DNA of 64,000 bases, taken from Fragum whitleyi. Lineage: Eukaryota; Mollusca; Bivalvia; Cardiida; Cardiidae. Shown here one piece after another: positions 57,101 through 62,957 of the stretch (the first letter of the stretch is position 1; every line of letters begins with the position of its first letter). Below the pieces are notes generated by a model, which ran no database searches, was not told the origin of the DNA, and was given only the letters and a program-made list of their open reading frames with translations. The position numbers were made by a program, and so were the translations under genes. The DNA lies in assembly GCA_948146395.1 (NCBI GenBank), contig OX411543.1, positions 49,142,517-49,206,516 on the forward strand. Direction: 5' to 3'.

Positions 57101-59474
57101 GAAATAACAGTATGATACCATAATATTTGTAATCTTTTTTTTAGATTTCGTTAATGAATAATTTAATTGTATTCTTATCTGTTTAAATTCAATAGTACTT
57201 GAACTTAAGCAAGACATTTGGTACAATAGCATGTATGTATAAAACAGAGACTTTAAGTAACTTGAACAGTTACATTATGTGAATTCAGAAAATAAGTTAA
57301 AAATTTTCATAAATTAAAAGCCACAATTATTCTATCTTACCAGTGTCTGAAGCTGCCTTTTTGGCCTCATGGAAAGCTCTAAATGCATTTTCACTAGCTC
57401 CACCCTCTAGTTGACAGTAGGCATAGGCTAAATTCATGTAACATTGACCCTGACCATTTCTACCTATCCTGTATACACCAGTTTTTGCTGCAACGATGAT
57501 GAGTAATGTCAGATGACAAACCAAATAAAATGTGTAGTTGTAGTTTGCAGATTTCAAAAACATTTATCATATTATTAAGGTTCCAAAAATTTAATGTAAT
57601 AGAAACATAGAATCAGCAAAATTCTTACTAGAACTGCACAAAGTTCTAGTTTGGCTTCAGCAATCAAACAGATATGGAAATTAAATAGAGTAGGAATTTG
57701 AGCCTTATTATGCAAATGAGCTGGTAGTTTAGCTGGAAATGTGCTTTGATAAGTTATATAAGTAATATCTTCTAGGTATGTATATAAAATAACAATACTT
57801 CACACTAGAAATTAGACACTCACACCTTTTAATGTGCCGGCCCTCATTCTGACTGTGTGTCTGTTAATTAAAGTTCAATAGACTTAAGAATTTGAAATAT
57901 TCTAGATACACATTTTAGGCCAATTTTTGGTGGGTTTTTTTTTTACAGTTTCATTGTATTTAAAGGAGAATTGGACAAAAATCAACCTTTGCAGTCCGAT
58001 CTTAACCTACATATTCTGTTTTCTACTTATGGATTGTTTTAAAAACCAAGCCAGATTGGTTAAAATATCCCCAAATTTGGGAATTTGATCAAAACATATT
58101 TCAAATTTAGCAGGATATTAATGGTTAAATTCATGTGTATCAAGATAATACTCACTGTATTTTTTCTCTGCATCTTCATGAAATTTGATAGATCTTTGGT
58201 AATCCCCTATAAAGTTATAACCAGCCCCTAAATTCTGAAGTAGAACAGCCATTAATTGTTCATTTTGTGTTGATCCACTCTGTCTACACAATTCTACAGC
58301 TTTCTCAAAACACTGTACTGCTTTATCATACTTCTGTAACTGTGTATATACCAGTCCAAGCTCATTCAAAATCTTGCCTGAAACAGATACATTGTTTAAA
58401 AACAAGTCTTTAATTATCACAGCAAAATACCTGTATGTGATCTGTCACACAAAACTGGCCATCTGGAAAAGCTCAACCAATGGCTTTACCTCACAGTATC
58501 AAAAAATTTGTCAACCAATGACAGTACCTGTATTTCAAAATTGCTCATACATGAAGATAGAATGATCATTCTCAGATTAAGAAAACAGCTAAATGCAAGC
58601 AGTTACAACAATAGTCAATCTGCGCAATATGCAAAGTGTGACTAGGGTCAAAATTTTATGTGGTACTTAGATGGTCTTTTTTAGCCTTGCAAGTCTCATA
58701 TAATGTATATTATTAGGCCTAAATCATTTAGATTCAAAAGAATTATCATTGGTACAGATATGCAGTCTCTGCATTGACTTGTCACTATGATGTAGCTTTG
58801 AAATAATGGTTTAATGCTGTAAAAACTACAAAAAAAATAAATATTCAATGACTTTTGTTTAATTTTTTTTTATGAATTTTGTTTATGTGATGCAAATACA
58901 CATGCATTGTTATACAGTTAACCAGTATTTCCTACTTACATGCATCAGTGCACTCCTCCCCTTGTAGACCCATCTCATGTAGCTTCAACTTCAAACATTC
59001 ATCTGCCTTGCCTTCAGCCGTGTTTACCTGCTGGGGATCAAGCCTGGCCTTTGTGGCCGCATCACAGTATACATTAGCCAGCTTACGGCCACATTCTTTT
59101 TTCATGTCCTCATTACTGTCTTTCTCATACAGCTCAAATGCTTTTTCCAAACAACTTTGAGCTTCTTCTCGATCAGCAAGCTTTAAGTATGCATTTGCTT
59201 CATTGAAATAGAGATCAGCTTCATGACCATACCCATCACTTTCACCACCAGGAGGTTTGGCTTTGTGTAGAGCACTTAGTCCAGCTTTCGGATCATTGTT
59301 CCATACATGCGCAGCACCAAGATTTAGAGCACATGTTCTCTCTACTTTATCATTTCTAGTCTGTTTTGATTTATCAAAAGCTTTTTCATACAGTTCAACA
59401 GCTTCTGCAGGAGACTTGGCTTGTTGTGCCTCCAGTGTTAAACTGTTTATCTCTGCCAAAATGTCCATTGTCAT
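30148..59474 (-). CDS. TTC24: TPR-repeat protein, TTC24-like (13-exon model, 746 residues)
   Basis: Eleven minus-strand exons from ATG 59474 to 38137 join with matching phases into 732 codons. Two small exons (30337-30369, 30148-30158) extend this to TAA at 30148. Residues about 1-370 are TPR helices. RTCALNLGAAHVWNNDPKAG, ILNELGLVYTQLQKYDKAV, LLQNLGAGYNFIGDYQRSI and QAFEGLGAVYFNRGNYTES match in order the TPRs I recall from human TTC24 (ACAFNLGAAYVETGDPARG, YNDLGLGYSQLQLFPLAV, VLRNLGMAHNALGNYQEA, QACEGLGAAAARLGQYDQA). TPRs are protein-protein scaffolds; TTC24 itself has no established function. Residues about 380-746 are disordered: Q/P-rich, then acidic D/E/S/T, then proline-rich. Other TPR families (GPSM2, rapsyn) share the fold, but the order of motifs fits TTC24 best. 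The start MTMDIL is the first in-frame Met and gives an N-terminus like TTC24. Confidence 0.68.
30337..30369 (-). CDS. TTC24: tentative TTC24-like exon 12 (33 nt)
   Basis: A strong minus-strand donor CTGCCAG|gtaagt sits in unique sequence 7.8 kb beyond exon 11. The only open entry is a weak acceptor (aaattcgtag), which gives 33 nt in phase 1. It encodes EVLMTKNLFLP and joins the next exon in phase. The acceptor lacks a good pyrimidine tract, so this is a proposal from phase logic. Confidence 0.4.
30571..30705. repeat. U-type long hairpin (135 bp)
   Basis: Arms of about 53 bp (GTGTCTTTTTCTC..., AAAGTGCAATTGCCTTAGCA / TGCTAAGGCAATTGCACTTT) surround a 27-bp loop with few mismatches. It lies in the presumed last long intron of the TTC24-like gene. 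Confidence 0.7.
30845..31108. repeat. N-type palindromic MITE
   Basis: The ends TTTACCCTTGTCATGCTGAA and ATTCAGCATGACAAGGATTA are inverted. The interior has 'aagacaatgatcagattcca' and 'atgtgcagtctaatctta'. Confidence 0.65.
31130..31545. repeat. R-type palindromic MITE interrupted by a SINE
   Basis: The left part has 'ttggacccataataatta' and the right part 'accgaggtttcctaatggct' / 'cattaggaaacc' and 'gcaaaactatt'. Sequence order equals the intact copies at 46938 and 49490 once 31181-31419 is removed. Confidence 0.6.
31181..31407 (-). mobile_element. SINE-like insertion with 12-bp target duplication
   Basis: A 227-bp insert flanked by TGGAAGTAATGA on both sides (31169-31180, 31408-31419). On the minus strand it starts near 'cctggatttgatccccgac' (B-box-like in the other strand) and ends GGCGTTAAACTCCATTCTAT CAATCAATCA, a LINE-type tail. 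The related 49490 copy is the empty site. Confidence 0.68.
31546..32561. other. no feature recognised
   Basis: AT-rich, apparently single-copy within the window. No splice-bounded coding frame was found. Confidence 0.35.
33595..33697. repeat. palindrome inside the F element
   Basis: Arms GATCAAAGGTCAATTTTGTC TATA / TATAGACAAAATTTACCTTTGATC around CCTG. Confidence 0.7.
33945..34990 (+). repeat. three tandem copies of a 347-bp unit
   Basis: The phrase ATGCAGCTTGGGCGGTTGTA occurs at 34094, 34441 and 34788, exactly 347 bp apart. The copies differ at only a few bases. Each unit contains an E-type head (GTATATTGGCGTCATCTTCT) and the monomer core GGATTTGGATGAAACTTTCA. The open frames across it (up to 149 codons) follow from the repetition and show no protein motif. 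Confidence 0.85.
35932..36000. repeat. hairpin repeat
   Basis: GGCTCAACTTCAGGAAAGAA TTGAAGAC / GTCTTCAATTC TTTTCCTAAGTTGAGCC. Confidence 0.7.
36180..37037 (-). mobile_element. C-like element, minus strand (start uncertain)
   Basis: It ends GCCATGACAATAGCCCCAGT, CCAGTGGAGCT then AAAAA, the reverse of a C head. Four monomers of about 170 bp share 'gagaaaatgattttcaaagt', 'cataaaatacatatttt', 'gatcattc.agtgaaat'. The tail end is degraded. Confidence 0.55.
37190..37715. other. intron with small palindrome only
   Basis: 37600-37655 reads GAAGTCCTGCTTTGTATGTT...AACAAAGCAGGG-like palindrome. 37440-37475 is an ATATAC-rich stretch. No gene was seen. Confidence 0.35.
37716..37920. repeat. N-type palindromic MITE
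   Basis: The ends TTAACCCTTGTCATGCTGTT and TTCAGCAGGATTAGGGTTAA are inverted; interior 'gactaagatcagcctgcact'. Confidence 0.65.
38137..38492 (-). CDS. TTC24: TTC24-like exon 11 (proline-rich and acidic)
   Basis: The acceptor is aatttccctttccag; phase 2 in. It encodes ASLAPPPPAQATPHSALSSR, then residues including HSYSNINGHSK, DPPYATIGTLK, DKDPSKPKQPK and NFFDSDDSDEEIKG. PPYATIG is a possible short linear motif. The donor is GGGAG|gtaatt, phase 1. If unspliced, the frame runs 20 codons further to a stop at 38075, which is the alternative C-terminus. Confidence 0.68.
38846..38919. repeat. S-type hairpin MITE
   Basis: GATAGCCCAGCTTGAAAAGTTGTAACTGC-type arms meet GCAGTTACAACTGTTTTGCA CTGAGCC. 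It is in a TTC24-like intron, 350 bp from exon 11. Confidence 0.68.
39048..39115. repeat. S-type hairpin MITE
   Basis: GGCTCAGCACAAACCAGTTG / CAGTTACAACTGTTTTATGC TGAACC. It is 130 bp from the previous copy, in the same intron. Confidence 0.68.
39631..40160 (+). mobile_element. degraded A-type element
   Basis: The head is TTTTAGCTCACCTGAGCACA with GCTCAGAGTCAGCT. The tail is AAGGTGAGTGCTTGAGAACC, ACCACAGTCCTCATGTTT, a decayed form of the GAGCGAT-hairpin-CTCTTGTT terminus. Confidence 0.55.
40284..40381 (-). CDS. TTC24: TTC24-like exon 10 (poly-Asp)
   Basis: The acceptor is ttgattgctgtag. It encodes DATEDTEETSSEEEDT, an 11-Asp run from a GAT/GAC repeat, then KTTPK. The donor is AAACA|gtaaat, phase 2. 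If not spliced, TAA follows at once. The phase matches exon 11 and the joined codon is CAG, so splicing is preferred. Confidence 0.66.
40890..41775 (-). mobile_element. G-type element with four ~145-bp monomers
   Basis: Monomers (41050-41640) share 'gagttagagtccggaaacga', 'tgaccttgacctttgaccta', 'caatagggcacttccttggg'. A (GGAC)n run occupies 41643-41728. The terminal hairpin is ATACCCCCCTCTAC...GTGGGGGGTATAA. Confidence 0.65.
41641..41728 (+). repeat. (GGAC)n microsatellite
   Basis: About 20 GGAC/GGAT/AGAC tetranucleotides. Confidence 0.85.
42001..42182. repeat. Q-type MITE (complete)
   Basis: Terminal inverted repeats TACAGTCAAACCTGTCTTA / TAAGACAGGTTTGACTGTA; interior repeats of CTTGCTTAA.ACAGGT. 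It lies 100 bp from the 20-nt microexon. Confidence 0.75.
42284..42303 (-). CDS. TTC24: TTC24-like exon 9, 20-nt microexon
   Basis: The minus-strand acceptor has a strong pyrimidine tract (cttttttttcag) and the donor is GAG|gtaaga around exactly 20 nt. Phase 1 in plus 20 nt gives phase 0 out, as exon 10 requires. It encodes DQPEDTE. Skipping it would shift the frame, so it is either constitutive or a regulatory switch. Confidence 0.6.
42358..42580. repeat. P-type repeat
   Basis: The inverse of 14885-15130. Hairpin AGAAGAAATTGCTTCTGACA / ATTTCTTCTTTTTC at 42425-42465; 'ggacaggtcc' palindrome at 42541. Confidence 0.6.
43128..43217. repeat. hairpin with 50-bp loop
   Basis: GTGTCCAGGAATAAAGTCTGA-type arm (43128) and TCAGACTTTATTCATGGACA (43190). 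Confidence 0.65.
43706..44164 (-). mobile_element. H-type element, minus strand
   Basis: It starts AATAAGAGGACCGCCTCC (degraded tail). The body has 'gcaaagtttcaaagcaatag'. It ends GGGAGACCGGAAAAGCCCCC TATTCTATTATGAGCT AAAAA, the reverse of an H head. Confidence 0.55.
44453..44545. repeat. L-type palindrome
   Basis: CTAATTTGAGGTGAATTTCC / GGGAATTCACTTCAAATTAA with a short inner hairpin ATCATTTATATGAT. The second copy is at 53535-53612. Confidence 0.7.
45020..45590 (-). mobile_element. H-type element, minus strand
   Basis: The left end is GTAAAGCTCAACTATTC and the right end GAATAGTTGAGCT-like ('aaaatagttgagctaaag'). Three monomers share 'gcaaagtttcaatgcaatag' and 'agaggctgatatcatggtca'. Confidence 0.58.
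45600..46930. other. no gene recognised
   Basis: AT-rich intron sequence. 46150 has a lone 'agctcaccttgcgctaagtt' fragment of an A head. No exon signal. Confidence 0.35.
46938..47094. mobile_element. R-type TTAA-flanked palindromic MITE, 157 bp
   Basis: TTAA | GGTAGTGGACCCGTAATAGT ... ATTAGGGGTTCACTACC | TTAA. The centre is GGTTTCCTAATGATTTTCAT TAGGAAACC. Confidence 0.78.
47145..47545 (+). repeat. possible SINE-like fragments
   Basis: 47150-47200 (GCACAATTAGATGACCATCC TGGGATCATGAATTTCTACC) and 47485-47530 (GGAAACCATGGGTAGGTGAC) look like parts of tRNA-type SINEs; a similar piece is at 63640. Boundaries are unclear. Confidence 0.3.
47652..47719 (-). CDS. TTC24: TTC24-like exon 8 (68 nt)
   Basis: The acceptor is accatattttcag and the donor is GAGGAAG|gtttgt; phase 2 in, phase 1 out. 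It encodes GTKDETSLKKYASMLEEKEA then EE, a short charged helix that may be coiled-coil. Confidence 0.68.
47735..47870. repeat. N-type partial copy
   Basis: 'acaaagatcagcctgcacat' and 'atgtgcagtctgatctaagt' form the inner N palindrome; only one end remains. It starts 20 bp from exon 8. Confidence 0.55.
47900..49310. other. no feature recognised
   Basis: AT-rich intron. A decayed N-type end near 48880 (ATTCAGCACGACCAGAATTA) is all that could be assigned. Confidence 0.35.
49314..49672. repeat. N-type MITE interrupted by an R-type MITE
   Basis: Ends TTATCCTTTTCATGCCGTTC and ATACAGCAGGATAAGGGTTA. The R element 49490-49646 splits it at TTAA. Confidence 0.7.
49490..49646. mobile_element. R-type TTAA-flanked palindromic MITE, 157 bp
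   Basis: TTAA (49486-49489) | GGTAGTGGACCCGTTATAGT ... ATTAGGGGTCCACTACC | TTAA (49647-49650). It has the same length as the copy at 46938. Confidence 0.82.
49717..49788 (-). CDS. TTC24: TTC24-like exon 7 (72 nt)
   Basis: The acceptor is ttttgtgttttag and the donor is TAGGAA|gtaagt. Only the phase-2 entry is open: it encodes DSEKVDEIFRKAPVGPNYML then ASR. The other two frames have stops, which fits exon 6 ending in phase 2. Confidence 0.7.
49836..50652 (-). mobile_element. C-type Helentron-like element, minus strand
   Basis: It begins AACAAGAGGCCCAAGAGGAC, TTGCTCCATTGG and ends GCCATGACAATAGCTCGCTG, GCCTTTGGCCAGTGGAGC. It lies 48 bp from exon 7. An N-type fragment (50205-50310) sits inside it. 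Confidence 0.68.
50871..51113. repeat. V-type MITE
   Basis: Terminal inverted repeats GGGGCCTGTTTTACTAAA / TTTAGTAAAACGAGCCCC. The inner palindrome 50960-51028 has ATTCTGCCATGCACCGTC and GAGATATTGCAAGGCAGAAT arms. Confidence 0.7.
51263..51510. repeat. N-type palindromic MITE (complete)
   Basis: TTAACCTTTGTCATGCTGAA ... TTCAGCATGACAAGGGTTAA; interior ATCAGACTGCACATATGTGC AGGCTGAT. It is the best-preserved copy with 3368-3614. Confidence 0.75.
51747..51815. repeat. short hairpin
   Basis: AGACCTACACTTAACCATC / GATGGTTAAGTGAAGGTCT. Confidence 0.7.
51930..52379 (-). mobile_element. G/H-type remnants ending beside exon 6
   Basis: 51950-52165 ends in a G-like hairpin (ATATGCCCCCCGATA...AAGGGGCATA). 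52190-52379 has H monomer text and ends GGGTTTCCCCCAAAACAGCT AAGCT AAAACA. The end is 11 bp from the proposed exon 6 donor. Confidence 0.5.
52391..52654 (-). CDS. TTC24: TTC24-like exon 6 (acidic region)
   Basis: The acceptor is ctaaactttcag; the proposed donor is AAAGT|gttagt (phase 2 in and out). It encodes GKVRMRKQDSIGPHLPKVAM then a D/E/S/T-rich stretch (TEESEEEESTDSNSDTDDDS). The non-GTRAGT donor was chosen because it gives the phase exon 7 needs. Without it the frame runs into mobile-element sequence and stops after LVVLA. Confidence 0.68.
53535..53612. repeat. L-type palindrome
   Basis: CTTTAATTTGAGGTTTATTT CC / GGAACTTACAACAAATTAAAG, with inner AATCATTCAAATGATT. Confidence 0.65.
53793..53920 (-). 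CDS. TTC24: TTC24-like exon 5 (128 nt)
   Basis: The minus-strand acceptor is ctattttcaatcag and the donor is ACTAAAAG|gtaaat; phase 0 in, phase 2 out. It encodes TLSETKERQIIPLTEVQVPA then AGQNMMASVKGPALVPVVVE. No domain is recognisable. The call rests on good splice sites, an open frame and phase agreement with both neighbours. Confidence 0.72.
54222..54470. repeat. T-type MITE
   Basis: Ends AGAGCTACAGATAGAGGGGG TA and TTACCCCCTCTGTACCTCT. The inner palindrome is GTACTCATTGGAATTGTCTC / GAGACAATTAAAATGAGTAC. Confidence 0.65.
54541..54779. repeat. S-type hairpin split by a W-type MITE
   Basis: The left arm GGCTCAGCATGAAACAGTTG TAACTCC and right arm GGAGTTACAACTGTCCCTGA are one S copy with 54586-54755 inserted near its loop. 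Confidence 0.7.
54586..54755. mobile_element. W-type MITE, 170 bp, nested
   Basis: Terminal inverted repeats CAGGGCTTAAAAATTC / GAATTTTCAAGCCCTG. The second copy, opposite orientation and 168 bp, is at 62958-63125. Confidence 0.75.
54780..56270. other. no feature recognised
   Basis: TTC24-like intron 4. AT-rich, without a repeat boundary or exon signal that can be supported. Confidence 0.35.
56288..56574 (-). CDS. TTC24: TTC24-like exon 4 (last TPR and Q/P-rich linker)
   Basis: The acceptor is ttctttgatttag and the donor is CAAAGT|gtgagt; phase 1 in, phase 0 out. It encodes DDKHMLWQAFEGLGAVYFNR, the final TPR, a charged capping helix (VVEKLEMALQYKMAQQ) and then PSYTQRPPSTGPGPQQGYM, where the disordered half begins. 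A stop (TAA) appears 4 codons into the intron, so read-through is unlikely. Confidence 0.84.
56669..56818. repeat. K-type repeat
   Basis: The counterpart of 21389-21535; shares CTATACAAATATCCGTGTGA and AGAACAATGACATAATGTGG. Confidence 0.6.
57341..57487 (-). CDS. TTC24: TTC24-like exon 3 (TPR)
   Basis: The acceptor is cgttgcag and the donor is ACTG|gtaaga; 147 nt keep phase 1. It encodes TKTGVYRIGRNGQGQCYMNL then AYAYCQLEGGASENAFRAFH, a TPR whose linker carries a two-residue GG insertion relative to the 34-residue consensus. Confidence 0.82.
57600..58130. repeat. intron with decayed N-type copy
   Basis: 57958-58128 has 'tgcagtccgatcttaaccta' and 'ttagcaggatattaatggtt'. The rest (57600-57957) is unassigned. 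Confidence 0.4.
58156..58377 (-). CDS. TTC24: TTC24-like exon 2 (two TPRs)
   Basis: The acceptor is gtatctgtttcag and the donor is AATACA|gtgagt; 222 nt keep phase 1. It encodes residues 179-252: KILNELGLVYTQLQKYDKAV followed by NLGAGYNFIGDYQRSIKFHE, two canonical TPR helix pairs (G/A at position 8, Y at 11, A/S at 20). The joined codon TGC (Cys) spans the junction. Confidence 0.85.
58433..58684. repeat. J-type MITE
   Basis: TGATCTGTCACACAAAACTG GCCATCT ... ACTTAGATGGTCTTTTTT, with interior 'gtcaatctgcgcaatatgca'. It sits in intron 1-2 of the TTC24-like gene. Confidence 0.55.
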
Positions 59475-59482
59475 CTTTGGTC
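58940..59482 (-). CDS. TTC24: TTC24-like coding exon 1 (start at 59474)
   Basis: On the minus strand the acceptor is gttctttttgtag before 59482, followed by 8 leader bases and ATG ACA ATG GAC. It encodes MTMDILAEINSLTLEAQQAK and the first TPRs (CALNLGAAHVWNNDPKAG; ADLYFNEANAYLKLADREEA; KKECGRKLANVYCDAATKA). The donor is GATGCAT|gtaagt, leaving phase 1. This is the longest exon and carries the clearest homology. Confidence 0.85.
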
Positions 59483-59777
59483 CTACAAAAAGAACAAAAA
59501 CGCATAACTTATTGGATTGCTTACTTAATAGAGCTCCTATTGGGCTCCTTAGTAACTGTATTAGCTCCTATTGAGTGAAATATTTATTTACCAAAAATCA
59601 ATTCATATCCCAGATGTGGATATGAACTAGAGACCTTTGAGACCCAAGATGGCTGCATATTTTTCTCTCATGTGTGACATTTGGTGCAAACTCCTGACCA
59701 CAAATGCTATGGTTGTTTGACAAAAGGTGCAAAAACTAAAGCAGAAGCTCTGAATTATGCCAGTTTTCCGAAAGGTA

Positions 59778-59880
59778 AAACAAGGTAGCTCAGTTGGAAG
59801 ATTACTTTCTGTAAGTAGGAGGTACTAAGTAAGAGTCGAGGAATGGCTGCATGTTTTTCATCAAATGAGGCATATAAATA
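59778..59880 (+). mobile_element. SINE head fragment (tRNA-like)
   Basis: GGTAGCTCAGTTGGAAGATT is a good A-box. The B-box position (AAGTAAGAGTCG) is degraded, and no tRNA fold is complete. Confidence 0.4.
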
Positions 59881-60369
59881 TTACTTTTTGTGACAATTCC
59901 TTAACTTTCGAAAAGAAGAATATGAATAAGTCTTTTTTCCAATATTTTTCTCCTTATCTTTAAAAGCATATCAAACAAATTGAAGATATCAAAATTTAAG
60001 TGGTGCAACTAATCTTATAATTAAATGATGTCCATTTTCAATCTGATTTATAAAGAATGTTTGAATAAGCTAGGAATGTCAACACTAGATTAAAGAACAA
60101 TTAGAGCTGACATTGCGTTCAAATCTACAAGTCAATGCACAAGATGCTATAGATCCTTCTCTTATTTATAAACAATATCAAAGGATGGAGTCAAGGGAGG
60201 CAACCACCCTTGTTCACTTTCATGACAAAATGTCGAAGCTACCTTTTTTTTAACTTCTATTTTGATAAAATAAACAGCAAATGTCTTCATAGACCTCAAA
60301 GATAACAACCAAACAAGTTTATCTGGATAATTTTAAAAATTAATTGTCCTCTGATATGGCTACTTTAAG

Positions 60370-60513
60370 GTCTTTCATCAACAGCTACCCATTTACTAGC
60401 TAGGTGTGAGGCTGTGACTGTCAATTGTCTTGCCCAAGGACACAGCTCCCCTCACAGGTCTTGAACCACTGACCTTCAGATCAGTAGACTCATGCTCTAA
60501 CTTCTGAGCTATC
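60370..60513 (-). mobile_element. tRNA-derived SINE
   Basis: On the minus strand GATAGCTCAGAAGTTAGAGC (A box) then GGTTCAAGACC (B box, 60457-60467), followed by TGTGTCCTTGGGCAAGACAA, the conserved central phrase known from many animal SINEs. It abuts the LINE fragment. Confidence 0.68.
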
Positions 60514-60529
60514 AGAAGTTCTATACCAG

Positions 60530-61976
60530 TTCTATTCCCAAAAAAGTTACTATTGATGACTTATTTGATTCTTCTAAAATTAGTAGAACCTTTAATTCTG
60601 AAAAACTTCATATTCATTTTTGTAAATACATTTTGGGAGTTCACAAAAGAAGCTCTAATTTTGCTGTACTATCAGAACTTGCTAGATACCCCATCCAAGT
60701 GAATATACTTTTTTCAGCCTTATCGTATTGGCATAGACTCGAAACTACTACTTCAGAGCTTCTCACAGATGCATTTACATGTTCTAAGATACTACATGGT
60801 CAAGGTTATAAAAGTTGGTTTACTTCTATTGGTAATATTATTGAGTTGCTCAATTTCCCTGTTTCAACCAACAAGCTGCTAGATATGAATCTGAAATCTT
60901 TTAAAAAACTTATAAAGAACCATGTTTTAGAAAAGTATAAAATGTTTTGGGCCGAATTTAGAACTAATAATATCGATGGAAAATTAAGGACGTATTTTTC
61001 ATTCAAAAAACACTTTGAATTTGAACAGTATTTAACTATTATTAACAATTTTGACAGAAGGAGATCACTAACTAAACTCCGTATAAGCTCTCATAGGCTG
61101 CAAATAGAAAGGGGTAGATTCTCAAAACCACCTATCCCAGTTGAAAATAGAGTGTGTGATAATTGTCCTTCGGAAATAGAAGATGAATTTCACCTTTTAA
61201 TTCAGTGTCCCAAATATTCTCATATTCGCAATTGCTTATTTGGAATTGTGCAGAAACATTGCAGCAACTTTCATTCATTAACTGACAAATATAAATTTAA
61301 TTGGCTATTGGCTAACACTGATTATGATGTTATTATTGCACTATCAAATTTTGTATTTGAGTCATTCTCTATACATGCCTCATAACAACTGGTTTTAATT
61401 TGATACTTGAAATATAATGTGGTATGATTTCATAGCATACTAAGTTTAGATATAGTACATGATATGTTTTGATTGATCCAAGGCTTGTGTATGACCTATT
61501 AAGCAGGTTTTAGATCCTAAAAATATAGATCCTATTTCAACCTTTAAGATTTGGTGTTAAGGGGGTCATTTTGACCCCTTTAATCTATGTTATCTCATCT
61601 TGATACTATTACTGCAGGTTTTAAAAGTAAAAGAATTTGATTGTCTCCCTTGTATCCTTAAGGAGGATCTCTTGTAGGGATGCTAGCGACACAATGTAAG
61701 CAGTCTAGCATTCAGCATTTAGTAATGATTATTATTTTCTCATTTAATGTTTATGATCCTATAGTAGAGTTCGGCTGGTGTAGAGTCAGTGGCTCTTGAA
61801 TTTAAATAGCTAGCACACGCCTTGGATTTAATGATGTATTGCTTTTTCTTCTTTTGATGCTTTTTTGTTTATTTCTTTCTTTGTAATCACACTTAATCAT
61901 TGTATGGAGATCATCTCCTTTGATTTTCTGCCCCTCGTGGGCCCTTGATTGGAATAAAAGTATTGTCTATCAAATC
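60530..61976 (+). mobile_element. 5'-truncated non-LTR retrotransposon (LINE)
   Basis: It contains only the C-terminal end of ORF2 and a 3' UTR ending GTGGGCCCTTGATTGGAATA AAAG, the usual LINE-like terminus. The reverse transcriptase and endonuclease domains are absent. It lies between exon 1 and the candidate 5' UTR exon, opposite to the host gene. Confidence 0.75.
60550..61385 (+). pseudogene. LINE ORF2 C-terminal fragment
   Basis: The open frame upstream of and through 60633 reads ...LHIHFCKYILGVHKRSSNFAVLSELARYPIQ-type text, the region after the RT thumb, to HAS-stop at 61385. Near its end NRVCDNC...EDEFHLLIQCPKY is the CCHC knuckle (C-x2-C-x8-H-x4-C) typical of LINE ORF2 C-termini. There is no start codon with context. 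It is intact for about 280 codons, so the insertion is fairly young. The clade cannot be assigned without the RT. Confidence 0.75.
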
Positions 61977-62285
61977 AATTTGTATGGCTAGTAGTTGTTT
62001 TAGGTAAATAAGAAGGCATCAAGTTTAAATTCCTTGAAATAGAAAATCTACTTTCTGTTTAGATATGGAAAGTCGCAGATAAATACTCCTTAAACTAGTT
62101 TTGATACTTGCTTTGATAACTAAAATATAACTAGTAGTATTTGTTTTAATAAGTTATCTTCTTTCAAGTAAGTTGTCTATTATTTTATCTTTCAATTTAC
62201 CTTATTTAATTGAGCACCTGTCAAATGTAATTGGTCGCCATATTGTTTACAAATGGAGCCAGGCAACATAGACGGTTTCCGCTCT
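61977..62285. other. no feature recognised
   Basis: AT-rich sequence between the LINE end and the large palindrome. Confidence 0.35.
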
Positions 62286-62561
62286 GGGCCAACTTATTTC
62301 TCGCCCGAAAGGGTCCCGATTTTGATTTTTTTCAGCCGGGCCACAATTTGAAACCCGGCCCAGTGTTCCGGCTGACAAGATGATACAAACCGTTTTCAAA
62401 TCATACCCGTTTTTGCTAGCATGTGCACGCGCAAAGCGGGGTATAATTAGAAAACGGTTTGTAGCATCTTGTCAACCGGAACACAGGGCCGGGTTTCAAA
62501 TTGTGGCCCGGCTGAAAAACAACGAAATCGGGCCCCGCCCGGGGGAGAAATAAGTTGGCCC
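62286..62561. repeat. X-type long palindrome (276 bp)
   Basis: Outer arms GGGCCAACTTATTTCTC / GAGAAATAAGTTGGCCC; next GCCGGGCCACAATTTGAAAC / GTTTCAAATTGTGGCCCGGC-type; inner AAACCGTTTTCAAATCATAC / GAAAACGGTTT around a GTGCACGCGC loop. It is GC-rich for the window. Confidence 0.8.
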
Positions 62562-62860
62562 TATGCCTTAAAATGAGGGGAACCAGTTTGGCGAAGCAAA
62601 CTACGAACTAGCCTGAATAACATATTAATAATTTTCTGTGTGAACAATCATCGTAAGTTAGAATGCACTACAACGAACATTAATCCTCATCCTTTCTCTT
62701 TGATACTTTGTTATCGATGCATAAATCAATGATTTCTCGTCTTTAATAGAAACTACTTATTCGTACCCAAGAAGCTTCGAACTAATACCTCAACTTCAGC
62801 ATGGAATGGGGTTAACTAAAATACTTGGGTATTTTTTCTTTAAAATCAAAGAATGGTTAC

Positions 62861-62943
62861 CTTTTGAAACTCGTTTTTTGAGTGATTTGAACTCCAGATG
62901 ACATGTTTAGGTCCATCAGGGATGCCGGAGGTACGGTGTGGAC
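62861..62943 (-). other. TTC24: candidate 5' untranslated exon of the TTC24-like gene
   Basis: The minus-strand donor TTTCAAAAG|gtaacc and an acceptor-like atttatttctag at the other edge bound 83 bp of higher GC content. It contains two in-frame ATGs. Spliced to exon 1, their frame differs from the main ORF and ends about 30 codons into exon 1, an overlapping upstream ORF. If 62943 is a start site rather than an acceptor, the exon may extend upstream. Confidence 0.35.
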
Positions 62944-62957
62944 CTAGAAATAAATTA

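Noticed and set aside
58948..59578. Plus-strand frames of 70-105 codons opposite exon 1
   Set aside because: Antisense shadows of the TTC24-like exon 1.
60457..60513. tRNA gene
   Set aside because: Only A and B boxes are present; the acceptor stem does not pair and SINE-type sequence follows.
60633..60635. Codon 60633 (TTG) as the start of a 250-residue gene
   Set aside because: The same frame is open upstream, and the protein is the internal-to-C-terminal part of a LINE ORF2; this is a truncation, not a start.
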